9,683 bases of DNA, from the NCBI GenBank assembly GCA_041477005.1, contig JBGOUJ010000271.1, positions 1 through 9,683 of the forward strand. The letters are read 5' to 3'. The translations under genes were made by a program, and so were the position numbers. Under the pieces are notes generated by a model. The model was not told where the DNA came from. It saw only the letters and a program-made list of their open reading frames with translations, and searched no databases. Every line of letters starts with the position of its first letter. The stretch's first letter is position 1. This stretch comes from JBGOUJ01 sp041477005. Lineage in GTDB: Bacteria > Acidobacteriota > Terriglobia > Bryobacterales > JACQDG01. Below are positions 1-6,231 of the stretch, in pieces.

Positions 1-1
1 G

Positions 2-163
2 AAGAAGCTGATCGACGACGAAGACCGCACCCACCCGCTCACCGACGATCAGATCACGCGTATCTTGCAGTCCCTGGGCATCATGGTGACCCGCCGGACG
101 GTGGCCAAGTACCGCGAGGATATGAGGATTCCCTCCACCCACCAGCGCCGTGTGAAGAACTGA
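2..163 (+). CDS. rpoN: RNA polymerase sigma-54 factor RpoN, C-terminal fragment
   Basis: Only the last 53 residues are in the window; the 5' part lies upstream. The frame is open from base 2 and ends in TGA at 161-163. It carries the RpoN box, here TRRTVAKYRE (89-118), the near-invariant signature that contacts the -24 promoter element, preceded by a helix of the type LTDDQITRILQSLGI typical of the C-terminal DNA-binding domain. Sigma-54 directs RNA polymerase to -24/-12 promoters and needs an AAA+ activator to melt them. The usual first box residue Ala is Thr here, a mild change. It is followed after 23 nt by hpf on the same strand, a very common arrangement, so the two are probably co-transcribed. 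The identification is firm from the box alone. Confidence 0.95.
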   Translation, partial: KKLIDDEDRTHPLTDDQITRILQSLGIMVTRRTVAKYREDMRIPSTHQRRVKN

Positions 164-174
164 ATTTTTCGCGC

Positions 175-179
175 AGGGG
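175..179 (+). promoter_or_regulatory. Ribosome binding site that sets the hpf start
   Basis: AGGGG ends 7 nt before the ATG at 187. The in-frame TTG at 181 would leave only 1 nt of spacing, so ATG 187 is the better start. Confidence 0.6.
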
Positions 180-186
180 TTTGCTC

Positions 187-726
187 ATGAACGTACACTA
201 TACAGGAAGACACGTAGAGCTATCCGAAGCGCAAAAGAGGAAACTGGAAGCCAGATTCCAGAAGATACAGAAAATACTGGGGAAGCGGCACCAGCCGGAA
301 GCGCACGTAATCGTTTCCCAGGAGCGCCACCTGCACGTGGCGGAGGTGACGCTGCATTTTCAACACCACACCATGGTGGTCGAGTGCTCCGGCTCCGATC
401 TGCCGGCGGCGGTGCAAGAGGCGGTCGACAAGCTGGAGAAACAGATCGTGCGCAACAAGGACAAGCAGCGGGAGAAGAAACGCCGCTCCAAGGCGGGCCG
501 GGAGGTAACGCCGGAGCCGGTCGCGACCAAGGCCAAGGGCAGTCCGGCGCGGCCGCGGATCGTGCGCACCACCGCTCCTTCCGCCAAGCCCCTGACGGTG
601 GATGAGGCGGTGCTCGAAATGGAGCAGGATGGGCGGGATTGCGTCGTCTACCAGGACGCCCAGAGGGGGCGCTTGGCGGTCCTGTTTCGCCGCCGTGACG
701 GCCACCTGGAATTGATCGAAGCCTGA
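187..726 (+). CDS. hpf: Ribosome hibernation promoting factor, long form
   Basis: A 179-residue protein of the S30AE/YfiA family. Residues 1 to about 100 form the ribosome-binding domain (starts MNVHYTGRHVELSEAQ; basic helix with KDKQREKKRR at 91-100). A Pro/Ala/Lys-rich linker covers about 101-133. Residues 134-179 (VDEAVLEMEQDGRDCVVY through FRRRDGHLELIEA) match the C-terminal dimerisation domain that defines the long form, which pairs two 70S ribosomes into inactive 100S dimers in resting cells. The length fits the family (about 175-190). ATG 187 is chosen over TTG 181 because of ribosome binding site spacing. It sits directly behind rpoN, as in many bacteria, so it is likely in one operon with it. 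I see no separate promoter in the 23-nt gap. Assignment is strong; function is by family. Confidence 0.95.
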   Translation: MNVHYTGRHVELSEAQKRKLEARFQKIQKILGKRHQPEAHVIVSQERHLHVAEVTLHFQHHTMVVECSGSDLPAAVQEAVDKLEKQIVRNKDKQREKKRRSKAGREVTPEPVATKAKGSPARPRIVRTTAPSAKPLTVDEAVLEMEQDGRDCVVYQDAQRGRLAVLFRRRDGHLELIEA

Positions 727-735
727 CGGGACAGA

Positions 736-751
736 GCCGGGACGCTCCGGC
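736..751 (+). other. Short hairpin in the hpf-rapZ gap
   Basis: GCCGG (736-740) pairs with CCGGC (747-751) around a GACGCT loop, ending 14 nt before the rapZ ATG. It has no U tract, so it does not look like a terminator. It could mask or shape the rapZ start region, which lacks an obvious Shine-Dalgarno sequence. A role is inference only. Confidence 0.35.
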
Positions 752-765
752 CCGGATTCATCTAC

Positions 766-1647
766 ATGCCGCCATCGAATCACCGGCCGGCGGGGCCGCC
801 CTCGGTGGTAATCATCACCGGTCTGAGCGGCTCCGGCAAGGGGTCCGTGTTGAAGGTCCTCGAGGACATGGGCTACTACTCGGTGGACAACCTTCCCATC
901 GACCTGATCCCCAAGTTTGCCGAGCTGACCCGCCGCTCGCGCGAGATCCGTCAGGCTGCCCTGGTCGTGGATATCCGGGAAGGCGCGGCCCTGGGGCGCC
1001 TGCCGGCCATGCTCCGGGCACTCCGCAAGCAGCTCGACATCAAGCTGCTGTTCCTGGAAGCGGGGGACGAGGCTCTGCAGCGGCGCTTCAGCGAGACCCG
1101 CCGCCCCCACCCGCTAAAAACAAGAAATACCGTTCTCGGCTCGATCCGCGCCGAGCGCCGGGCGCTGGCCCCGATCCGACGCCTGGCCGACGTCACCATC
1201 GACACCTCCAAATTCAACGTCCACGAGCTGCGGCGCTTCGTGCACGACCGTTTCAGCGGCGGGGCCGACCAGAACACCATGCTGGTGGCCATCACCAGCT
1301 TCGGCTACCGCCACGGCGTGCCGTCCGACAGCGACTTGGTCTTCGATGTGCGCTTCCTGCCCAACCCCAACTACATCCCCGCTTTCAAGGACCTCACCGG
1401 ACGCCACCCCAAGGTGGCCCGCTACATCCGCTCCTTCCCTCAGACCCGCGAGTTCATCAGCCGCATCTCCGACCTGCTGATCTACCTGATCCCCCACTAC
1501 GCGCAGGAAGGGAAAAGCTACCTCACGATCAGCTTCGGCTGCACCGGCGGGCATCATCGCTCGGTCATGATCGCCGACGCCATTACCCACAACCTGGCCC
1601 AGGCCGGCTACGACGCCAAAGTCAACCACCGGGATCAGTCTCGGTAG
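766..1647 (+). CDS. rapZ: RapZ/YvcJ family P-loop nucleotide-binding protein
   Basis: A 293-residue protein, a normal length for RapZ. The P-loop GLSGSGKG is at residues 19-26, followed by the family block EDMGYYSVDNLP (33-44). A Walker-B-like strand ALVVDIRE lies at 65-72. The C-terminal domain has FDVRFLPNPNYIP (193-205), SFPQTREF (223-230) and ISFGCTGGHHRS (255-266). In Escherichia coli RapZ is an RNA-binding adaptor that steers RNase E to the small RNA GlmZ and so controls amino-sugar synthesis; in Bacillus the homologue YvcJ binds nucleotides. The role in this lineage is not known. Two oddities: the residue after the P-loop lysine is Gly, not Ser/Thr (a Ser follows at 27), and the protein ends in NHRDQSR, without the longer basic tail of E. 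coli RapZ. ATG 766 is the only sensible start, though no good Shine-Dalgarno is seen. It lies 39 nt after hpf, probably in the same operon. Confidence 0.95.
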   Translation: MPPSNHRPAGPPSVVIITGLSGSGKGSVLKVLEDMGYYSVDNLPIDLIPKFAELTRRSREIRQAALVVDIREGAALGRLPAMLRALRKQLDIKLLFLEAGDEALQRRFSETRRPHPLKTRNTVLGSIRAERRALAPIRRLADVTIDTSKFNVHELRRFVHDRFSGGADQNTMLVAITSFGYRHGVPSDSDLVFDVRFLPNPNYIPAFKDLTGRHPKVARYIRSFPQTREFISRISDLLIYLIPHYAQEGKSYLTISFGCTGGHHRSVMIADAITHNLAQAGYDAKVNHRDQSR

Positions 1648-1658
1648 GGGATCGGGAG

Positions 1659-1674
1659 CCGGGGCGGGCCCCGG
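1659..1674 (+). terminator. GC-only hairpin after rapZ, possible operon end
   Basis: CCGGGG (1659-1664) and CCCCGG (1669-1674) form a 6-bp stem with a CGGG loop, 11 nt after the rapZ stop. There is no U tract (GGGGCGG follows), so it is not a classical intrinsic terminator. It may stabilise the 3' end or pause polymerase before the next promoter. Confidence 0.35.
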
Positions 1675-1712
1675 GGGGCGGCAGAAGCGCGCCCCTCGGA
1701 ATCGGAAGGGTC

Positions 1713-1718
1713 TATAAT
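1713..1718 (+). promoter_or_regulatory. Perfect -10 box for a probably leaderless transcript
   Basis: TATAAT lies 6 nt before the ATG at 1725. If transcription starts at the A of that ATG, the box occupies exactly -12 to -7. The position where a -35 box would be (about 1690-1695, CGCCCC) has no match, and no Shine-Dalgarno is present between box and ATG. Together these point to a leaderless mRNA whose promoter depends mainly on the -10 element. Confidence 0.7.
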
Positions 1719-1724
1719 AGAGCC

Positions 1725-2510
1725 ATGCGTAGAGTCCTTTCGCTTGCCGCCGTGATGCTGCTGGCGGTTTGGCCCGGCGCGGCTCAACCCGCTGGCAAGG
1801 CCCCGCCGGACGTGGAGGAGGCGCTCAAAACCCGTGCCCTGCAGTTCTATAAGTTGCTCGAGGAGGGCAAGTTCCGCCAGGCCGAGTCCCTGGTGGCCGA
1901 GCAGAGCCGCGACCTGTTCTACGCCATGTCCAAGGCGCGTGTGCGGGATGCCCAGTTTCAAAGCGTCGCGTTTTCCGACGACTTCCACTCCGCCGATGTT
2001 GTGGTTTTGTGCGTGCTGATAACCCCGCGCATGGCCGGTCTCGACCTTCACGTCCCAACGCCCAGCAAGTGGAAGCTTATCGACGGCCAGTGGTACCTGC
2101 TGATCAAGCCCGTCACCACCACCCCATTCGGCCCGATGAGGTGGGATGATCCGAGTAAGTCACCAACGACCGCACAACTGCCGACCGAGCGCCCGACGCT
2201 GGAGTCGATCGTTACGGGATCCTACGAGGTGACGCCACAAGCTCTGACGTTCCCGCGGGACCAGGGCCTCGTTTCCCGGACGGTAATGGTCAGGAATAAT
2301 CTGCCGGGGGCAATACAAGTGGAGGTCGAAAACCCCAATTTGCCGGGCCTGGGGGTGGTCGTTCCCAGCAAGGTTGTTCCCGCCAAAGGCCAAGCCGAGT
2401 TCCGGCTCAACTACAATCCGGAGACGGGTAAGCTGATCGGAGCCAAGGATCTCATCCTGGTGCTGCAGCCCCTGGGCCAAATAGCAAGGGTCAAGCTCAC
2501 CTTCGAGTAA
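1725..2510 (+). CDS. Exported protein, NTF2-like plus beta-sandwich domain, function unknown
   Basis: A 261-residue protein. Residues 1-20 are a signal peptide: MRRV, a hydrophobic core LSLAAVMLLAVW, then cleavage near GAAQ. There is no lipobox. Residues about 31-127 look NTF2/SnoaL-like: a helix pair (LKTRALQFYKLLEEGKFRQA, then LVAEQSRDLFYAMS) followed by strands ending in KWKLIDGQWYLLIKPV, a pattern typical of small periplasmic domains with this fold. A Pro/Thr-rich linker (128-165) leads to an all-beta part at 166-261 (VTPQALTFPRD, RTVMVRNNLPGAIQVEV, KGQAEFRLNYNP), resembling DUF1573/ASH-type Ig-like domains. It is therefore likely periplasmic or secreted, with no enzyme motif visible. It is probably expressed from its own leaderless promoter rather than by read-through from rapZ, and it converges on the gene at 2609. 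The domain names come from fold patterns only; the specific family is not recognised. Confidence 0.85.
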   Translation: MRRVLSLAAVMLLAVWPGAAQPAGKAPPDVEEALKTRALQFYKLLEEGKFRQAESLVAEQSRDLFYAMSKARVRDAQFQSVAFSDDFHSADVVVLCVLITPRMAGLDLHVPTPSKWKLIDGQWYLLIKPVTTTPFGPMRWDDPSKSPTTAQLPTERPTLESIVTGSYEVTPQALTFPRDQGLVSRTVMVRNNLPGAIQVEVENPNLPGLGVVVPSKVVPAKGQAEFRLNYNPETGKLIGAKDLILVLQPLGQIARVKLTFE

Positions 2511-2556
2511 AGGGATCCGCGGGCCGGGCGCCCTGTGGGCCGGTCAGGGAGCGGTT

Positions 2557-2577
2557 GCCCGCGAAGTCCTTGCGGGC
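2557..2577. other. Hairpin between two converging genes
   Basis: GCCCGC (2557-2562) pairs with GCGGGC (2572-2577) around a 9-nt loop in the 98-nt gap between the converging genes ending at 2510 and 2609. It could slow transcription from both sides, but neither strand has a U tract after it. The gap also holds other GC-rich palindromes, such as GGGCGCCC (2526-2533). It is a weak terminator candidate. Confidence 0.35.
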
Positions 2578-2608
2578 CCGGGAAGGCGCGCCCCGGCTCG
2601 GAACGAGA

Positions 2609-5600
2609 TCACTGCACCGCGAGCTTCGAAGTCTGACCGGCCACTCCCGCCACGATGATATCCAGATTTACCGCCGGACCCGGCGGCGTGTTGGCCGGGA
2701 TCACGATATTAATCTGGTAGAGGCCGAGGAAGCCGGGCGCGTACCCGCTGAACAGAACCGTCGCCCCGTTGCCGGCGACCCCCACCTGAGGCTGCAACGA
2801 GGTCACCGCTAACGGACTGGCCGGGCCGAGCTGACCGGTCTGCACCGGCGGCGTCAGCGGCCCCATCCCGGTCACGTAGATGGCGGCAGCGTCTCCCCGC
2901 GCTACAGGGTTGGTGGGTCCGATCACCGAGCCATCCGTCTTGAGAGCTGCGGAATACTTGGTACTGCTGCCCTGGGGGGTGTACTCGAACAGGCCGGGCT
3001 GCACCAGCAGGACCGGCACGTTGTCCGCTCCGCCTGTCTGGCCGTTGTGGGTCACGTCAACGTGCGCGGTGCCGGTCGGCACGTCGAAGGGAACCTGGAA
3101 GCTGATCTGCTCCTGGTTGTTGGCGTTGCCCAAGGACAGCAAGGGCGCGGCCCGGCCGGCGATCGTCACCGTTACGCCCTTGTAGGATGTCTGGCCGCCG
3201 GGGAATTCAATCCCGGTAATCCCGGAGAGGTTGCTGCCGAACAATGTCGCCAGGCTCCCGGGCGCCATGCCGGCCCGGAAACTGGCGGCATTCACGATCC
3301 CGTTGGTGGTGAAGACCGGCGCAGGGGGCGTGGGGCTGGTGACGGTTACGACGAAGTTGACGCTGCCGGAGGCTCCGCCGGGAATCGCAAAGCTGGCGGT
3401 GATGTTCAGCGCACCGGGCGTTGTGCCGGCGCCGATCTTGGCGGTGAACGAGAATTTGCCGGTCGAGTCGCTCACGCCGCTGATGGGATTGCCCGCCGTT
3501 CCCTGTGCTGGCGTCAAAGTTACGGTCGAGGGCGCGCTCACCGTGACCGGCACGCCCGGCGCCGCTGAACCGATATTGTCAATGACGCGAGCCACCATCG
3601 TGGCCGTGTCGCCGCCGGCCGCCAGGCTCTGGTTATTGCCCGACAGCACCACGATCGCAGAGGCTTTGGAAGTCGCGCTCAAATGGAAGGTGACCGAGCC
3701 ATTGCCGCAGGTCGCCGTGATCGTAAATGCTCCGAAGGTACTACCAAGAGTCACCAGCACCGACGCTTCGCCGTTGGCCTGCTGGAAGAGCTGGGACAGG
3801 GTGGCCGCGTTCGGGGGGGAAACGGTGAAGGTGAGGGGATAGATCGGGCTGGGCAGGGGCACCCCATTGCCGTCCGGGTCGAGCACGCGGACCCGCAAGG
3901 CCAGCGGCAGGGTTGTGGCGGGCGCTCCTTGCTGGTTGTCCCCCTGCAGGGCGACGACTTTGGCCGGCGGCCCGCCCTTGGCGATCAGCGTGAAGAGCTC
4001 CGTCGCCTGCACGCCCGGAATGCTGGCCTGTACGTGGATCGTGCCAGGCTGCGCTCCCAGCGTCACTTGGGTTTGGGCCGATCCGACAGCGAACGACACG
4101 GGCGGATTCAGCGCCGCCGAGTTGACCCCCGACGGGCCATCCAGCACCTGCCAATGGACGTTGAAACCGGCGGCCGGTCCGGTCCCGAACTGGACTCTCA
4201 AAGGGATGGGCAGCGTCGTGCCGGTATTCCCCGTCTGCTGGTCGCCGTCCCCCTGGAAGTGACCGGCGAGGCTGGGCGGGAGGAGGGACAACTGGAGCGA
4301 AAACGAGGCGATTCCCAACTGCAGCGACGGATCGTCGGCGCTGACGACCACGGAGGTGGGGAACACGGTTGCGCCCAGGGGAAGGACGCCACCGAGGAAC
4401 TGCGCTTGGGCCAGGCCGTCGGCGTTGGTCGCCGTCATCTGCGGGGCGCAGCAGACCGCCCCGTTGCCGGGAAAGAACGTAACCGGGGTGCCCTGCGGCA
4501 CGGGGTTCCCGTTCTGATCGGTCACGCGCACCACCATCGGCAGCGAAAAGGGCGTTCTCGGCTGGGCGATCTGGTTGTCGCCCGAAACGATGATGATCCC
4601 GGTGCCGGCCCCGAACGTGAGGGTGAAACTCACCGCTCCGGCCGCGCCCGCCGTTGCCGTCACCACGATGCTTTGCAGGCCCTGCCTCACCGGCGGGGCG
4701 CCTGCGGCGGTCTCCGCCGCGGCCGCCGCGATGCTGACAAACACCTCGGCGATGCCGCGCGTATTGGTAGTCGAAGGCTGATTGGGGGTAATGGTCACCC
4801 CGTCGGCGGCGGTCGAGAACGTTACCGGATAGTTGAACACCGGCGAGCCGTCGGAGGTGGCGACCTGAACCGAGAGTGGAATCGCGGCGGTCTGGCCGGT
4901 GGACACGATCTGGTTGTCTCCGCCGTTTACGGCGGCGCTCGCGGCGCCCGTGGTGGGAGGCGGAAAGACCGCTGAGGACCGGCTGGGCGCCAGGGACACC
5001 GTCACCGGCGGCGGGGTCGGCAGGTTGCTGGCCACGTCCAGGCGCGTGACGCTCTTGTTCTGCAGCGACGTCAGGTAGACCGTTTTGCCGTTGGGCGCCG
5101 CGCTGATCCACCTCGTGTTGAGACCGTAAGTCTGGATCTGCGCCGCGCCGGTCGCCAGATTGATCTTGGCGACCGATCCCAGGCCCGTCACGATGCCGAA
5201 TGCCGTGGCGTTGTCGGTGATGACGAGCTGGTCGAGTCCCTGATTGACGCCGATCGGCGTGAGCTCTTGCGAAGTCAAGTCCACGATCTGGGAGAGGTTG
5301 AACGGAGCCACCCCGTCGATGCGCACTACGGCCTTGGAACTGTCGGGCGTTACCAGCACCGTTCCCGATGTAATGCCGGAATTGGACACCGGGATCGTGC
5401 CGCGGACGGTGTTTCTGACCACGTCGATGACCGCCAGCCCGTCGGGCTTCAGCGCGAGGAGCTTCGCCCCATCGGGGGTCAGGGCGATCGATTGGGGCTG
5501 GCGCATGGGAATCTGGCCGGCGACGGTGTTGTTCGTCAGGTTGACCGCGGCGATGAGCGCCGCGCCGGAGCACACTACGTAAGCGCGGCTCGAATCGTTG

Positions 5601-6031
5601 TTGACTTCGATGGCGGTGGGGCCGGAGCCGACATCGAGACCGCCGCTCACCAATTCCTGGTCCGTGGACGTATCGAAGATCCGCAGCCGGCCGGCGCTAA
5701 CCAGCAGCCGCTTGCCGTTCGGCGTGAGGACGGCGGCGCTGACGGCGACGCCCAAGTTGACCTGCCGCGCCGAGAGGTTCGAGGCGTTCACGATGGTCAG
5801 GATGCCGTCCGTGCCCACTATATAGTACTTAGATCCATCGGGCGTGGCCAGCCCCTGAAACGCGAACGGCGAGGCGGTGACCGTCCCCAGAGTGTTCAGC
5901 GTGGCTGCATCGAGGACCGTCACGGTCGAGCTCCCCGACGGGAACAGCAGCAGCCGGTTCTGCGCCGGCAACACGGCGGCCGCGCCGAGCAGCACGAAAG
6001 CGACACAAAGCAACGGTCTCACTCTGGGCAT
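2609..6031 (-). CDS. Large secreted protein: YVTN beta-propeller, five Ig-like repeats, Solibacter C-terminal domain
   Basis: A 1140-residue protein. The start ATG at 6031 is fixed by AGAGGAGGT 8 nt upstream and by the signal peptide that follows (residues 1-23, cleavage near LPA-QN); the longer open frame upstream is not used. Residues 25-337 show seven repeats of about 40-48 residues with TPDGSKYYIV, TPNGKRLLVS, TPDGAKLLAL, TPDSSKAVVR and APNGKTVYLT motifs, typical of a YVTN-type seven-bladed propeller whose last strand closes on the N-terminus. Residues 366-900 hold five Ig-like (Big_1/invasin-like) domains, each opening with GDNQ or a variant (GDGDQ, GNNQ). Residues about 905-1140 (NAASFRAGMAPGSLATLFGSNLSG, YVTGMGPLTPP, GFLGLYQINIVIP) match the Solibacter C-terminal domain TIGR03437. 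It has no membrane anchor or sortase signal, so it is a secreted or surface protein, probably for adhesion or scaffolding. No catalytic motif is seen. A 200-nt gap with a strong terminator separates it from the upstream gene, so it is its own transcription unit. Confidence 0.92.
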   Translation of the reverse strand: MPRVRPLLCVAFVLLGAAAVLPAQNRLLLFPSGSSTVTVLDAATLNTLGTVTASPFAFQGLATPDGSKYYIVGTDGILTIVNASNLSARQVNLGVAVSAAVLTPNGKRLLVSAGRLRIFDTSTDQELVSGGLDVGSGPTAIEVNNDSSRAYVVCSGAALIAAVNLTNNTVAGQIPMRQPQSIALTPDGAKLLALKPDGLAVIDVVRNTVRGTIPVSNSGITSGTVLVTPDSSKAVVRIDGVAPFNLSQIVDLTSQELTPIGVNQGLDQLVITDNATAFGIVTGLGSVAKINLATGAAQIQTYGLNTRWISAAPNGKTVYLTSLQNKSVTRLDVASNLPTPPPVTVSLAPSRSSAVFPPPTTGAASAAVNGGDNQIVSTGQTAAIPLSVQVATSDGSPVFNYPVTFSTAADGVTITPNQPSTTNTRGIAEVFVSIAAAAAETAAGAPPVRQGLQSIVVTATAGAAGAVSFTLTFGAGTGIIIVSGDNQIAQPRTPFSLPMVVRVTDQNGNPVPQGTPVTFFPGNGAVCCAPQMTATNADGLAQAQFLGGVLPLGATVFPTSVVVSADDPSLQLGIASFSLQLSLLPPSLAGHFQGDGDQQTGNTGTTLPIPLRVQFGTGPAAGFNVHWQVLDGPSGVNSAALNPPVSFAVGSAQTQVTLGAQPGTIHVQASIPGVQATELFTLIAKGGPPAKVVALQGDNQQGAPATTLPLALRVRVLDPDGNGVPLPSPIYPLTFTVSPPNAATLSQLFQQANGEASVLVTLGSTFGAFTITATCGNGSVTFHLSATSKASAIVVLSGNNQSLAAGGDTATMVARVIDNIGSAAPGVPVTVSAPSTVTLTPAQGTAGNPISGVSDSTGKFSFTAKIGAGTTPGALNITASFAIPGGASGSVNFVVTVTSPTPPAPVFTTNGIVNAASFRAGMAPGSLATLFGSNLSGITGIEFPGGQTSYKGVTVTIAGRAAPLLSLGNANNQEQISFQVPFDVPTGTAHVDVTHNGQTGGADNVPVLLVQPGLFEYTPQGSSTKYSAALKTDGSVIGPTNPVARGDAAAIYVTGMGPLTPPVQTGQLGPASPLAVTSLQPQVGVAGNGATVLFSGYAPGFLGLYQINIVIPANTPPGPAVNLDIIVAGVAGQTSKLAVQ
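3332..4942 (-). repeat. Five tandem Ig-like domain repeats within the 1140-residue protein
   Basis: The repeats begin at about residues 364, 477, 587, 688 and 791. Each opens with a strand and GDNQ, GDNQ, GDGDQ, GDNQ or GNNQ, followed by a Leu/Pro/Val strand such as LPMVVRVTDQNGNPVP or LPLALRVRVLDPDGNGVP. On the + strand the start of each copy is visible as CTGGTTGT-like words near 4910, 4571, 4238, 3932 and 3629, about 303-339 bp apart. The copies have diverged strongly apart from this opening, so they are old duplications, not a recent DNA expansion. Confidence 0.8.
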
Positions 6032-6039
6032 AGTAGTAG

Positions 6040-6048
6040 ACCTCCTCT
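6040..6048 (-). promoter_or_regulatory. Strong ribosome binding site for the 1140-residue protein
   Basis: AGAGGAGGT on the - strand, 8 nt before the ATG at 6031. It settles the start against a longer in-frame extension reaching to 6460, which overlaps the upstream gene. Confidence 0.85.
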
Positions 6049-6115
6049 GGCGGCGTCTCCGGGACGGACTCTCGGAGGCCGAGCCTTGGGATGCTGATGA
6101 GGACGCGGATTGTGC

Positions 6116-6144
6116 ATGATACCAACAAAACCCGGAGAATGAAA
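6116..6144 (-). promoter_or_regulatory. Weak candidate promoter for the 1140-residue protein
   Basis: TATCAT (6116-6121) could serve as a -10 box, 17 nt from TTTCAT (6139-6144), a poor -35 box. It lies just after the terminator of the upstream gene, where a promoter is needed, and would give a leader of about 78 nt. The match is weak and the true promoter may differ. Confidence 0.25.
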
Positions 6145-6165
6145 GTGTGGAACGATGCCCAGCAG

Positions 6166-6199
6166 AAAAAAAGAGAGGGGAGACGTAATCTCCCCTCTC
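6166..6199 (-). terminator. Intrinsic terminator of the 576-residue secreted protein gene
   Basis: GAGAGGGGAGA (- strand, 6199-6189) pairs perfectly over 11 bp with TCTCCCCTCTC (6183-6173) around a 5-nt loop, followed directly by seven Ts (6172-6166). It begins 32 nt after the stop codon at 6232. This is a textbook Rho-independent terminator on the - strand; the + strand lacks a U tract after the stem. Confidence 0.95.
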
Positions 6200-6231
6200 G
6201 AGACCTGACAGGTCAGATTGAAAACGAGCTT

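Noticed and set aside
220..1110. Long open frame on the - strand opposite hpf and rapZ (296 codons)
   Set aside because: It is antisense to two well-identified genes, has no family likeness, and is a usual by-product of high G+C third positions.
3332..4942. Periodic GDNQ-coding words considered as a CRISPR-like or recent tandem DNA repeat
   Set aside because: The spacing is 303-339 bp, the DNA between copies is diverged and coding is continuous; they are Ig-domain repeats.
3683..4975. 430-codon + strand and 610-codon - strand frames inside the Ig-repeat region
   Set aside because: Both are rich in Arg, Gly and Ala and lack signal, domain or SD; the frame at 2609-6031 has clear domains end to end.
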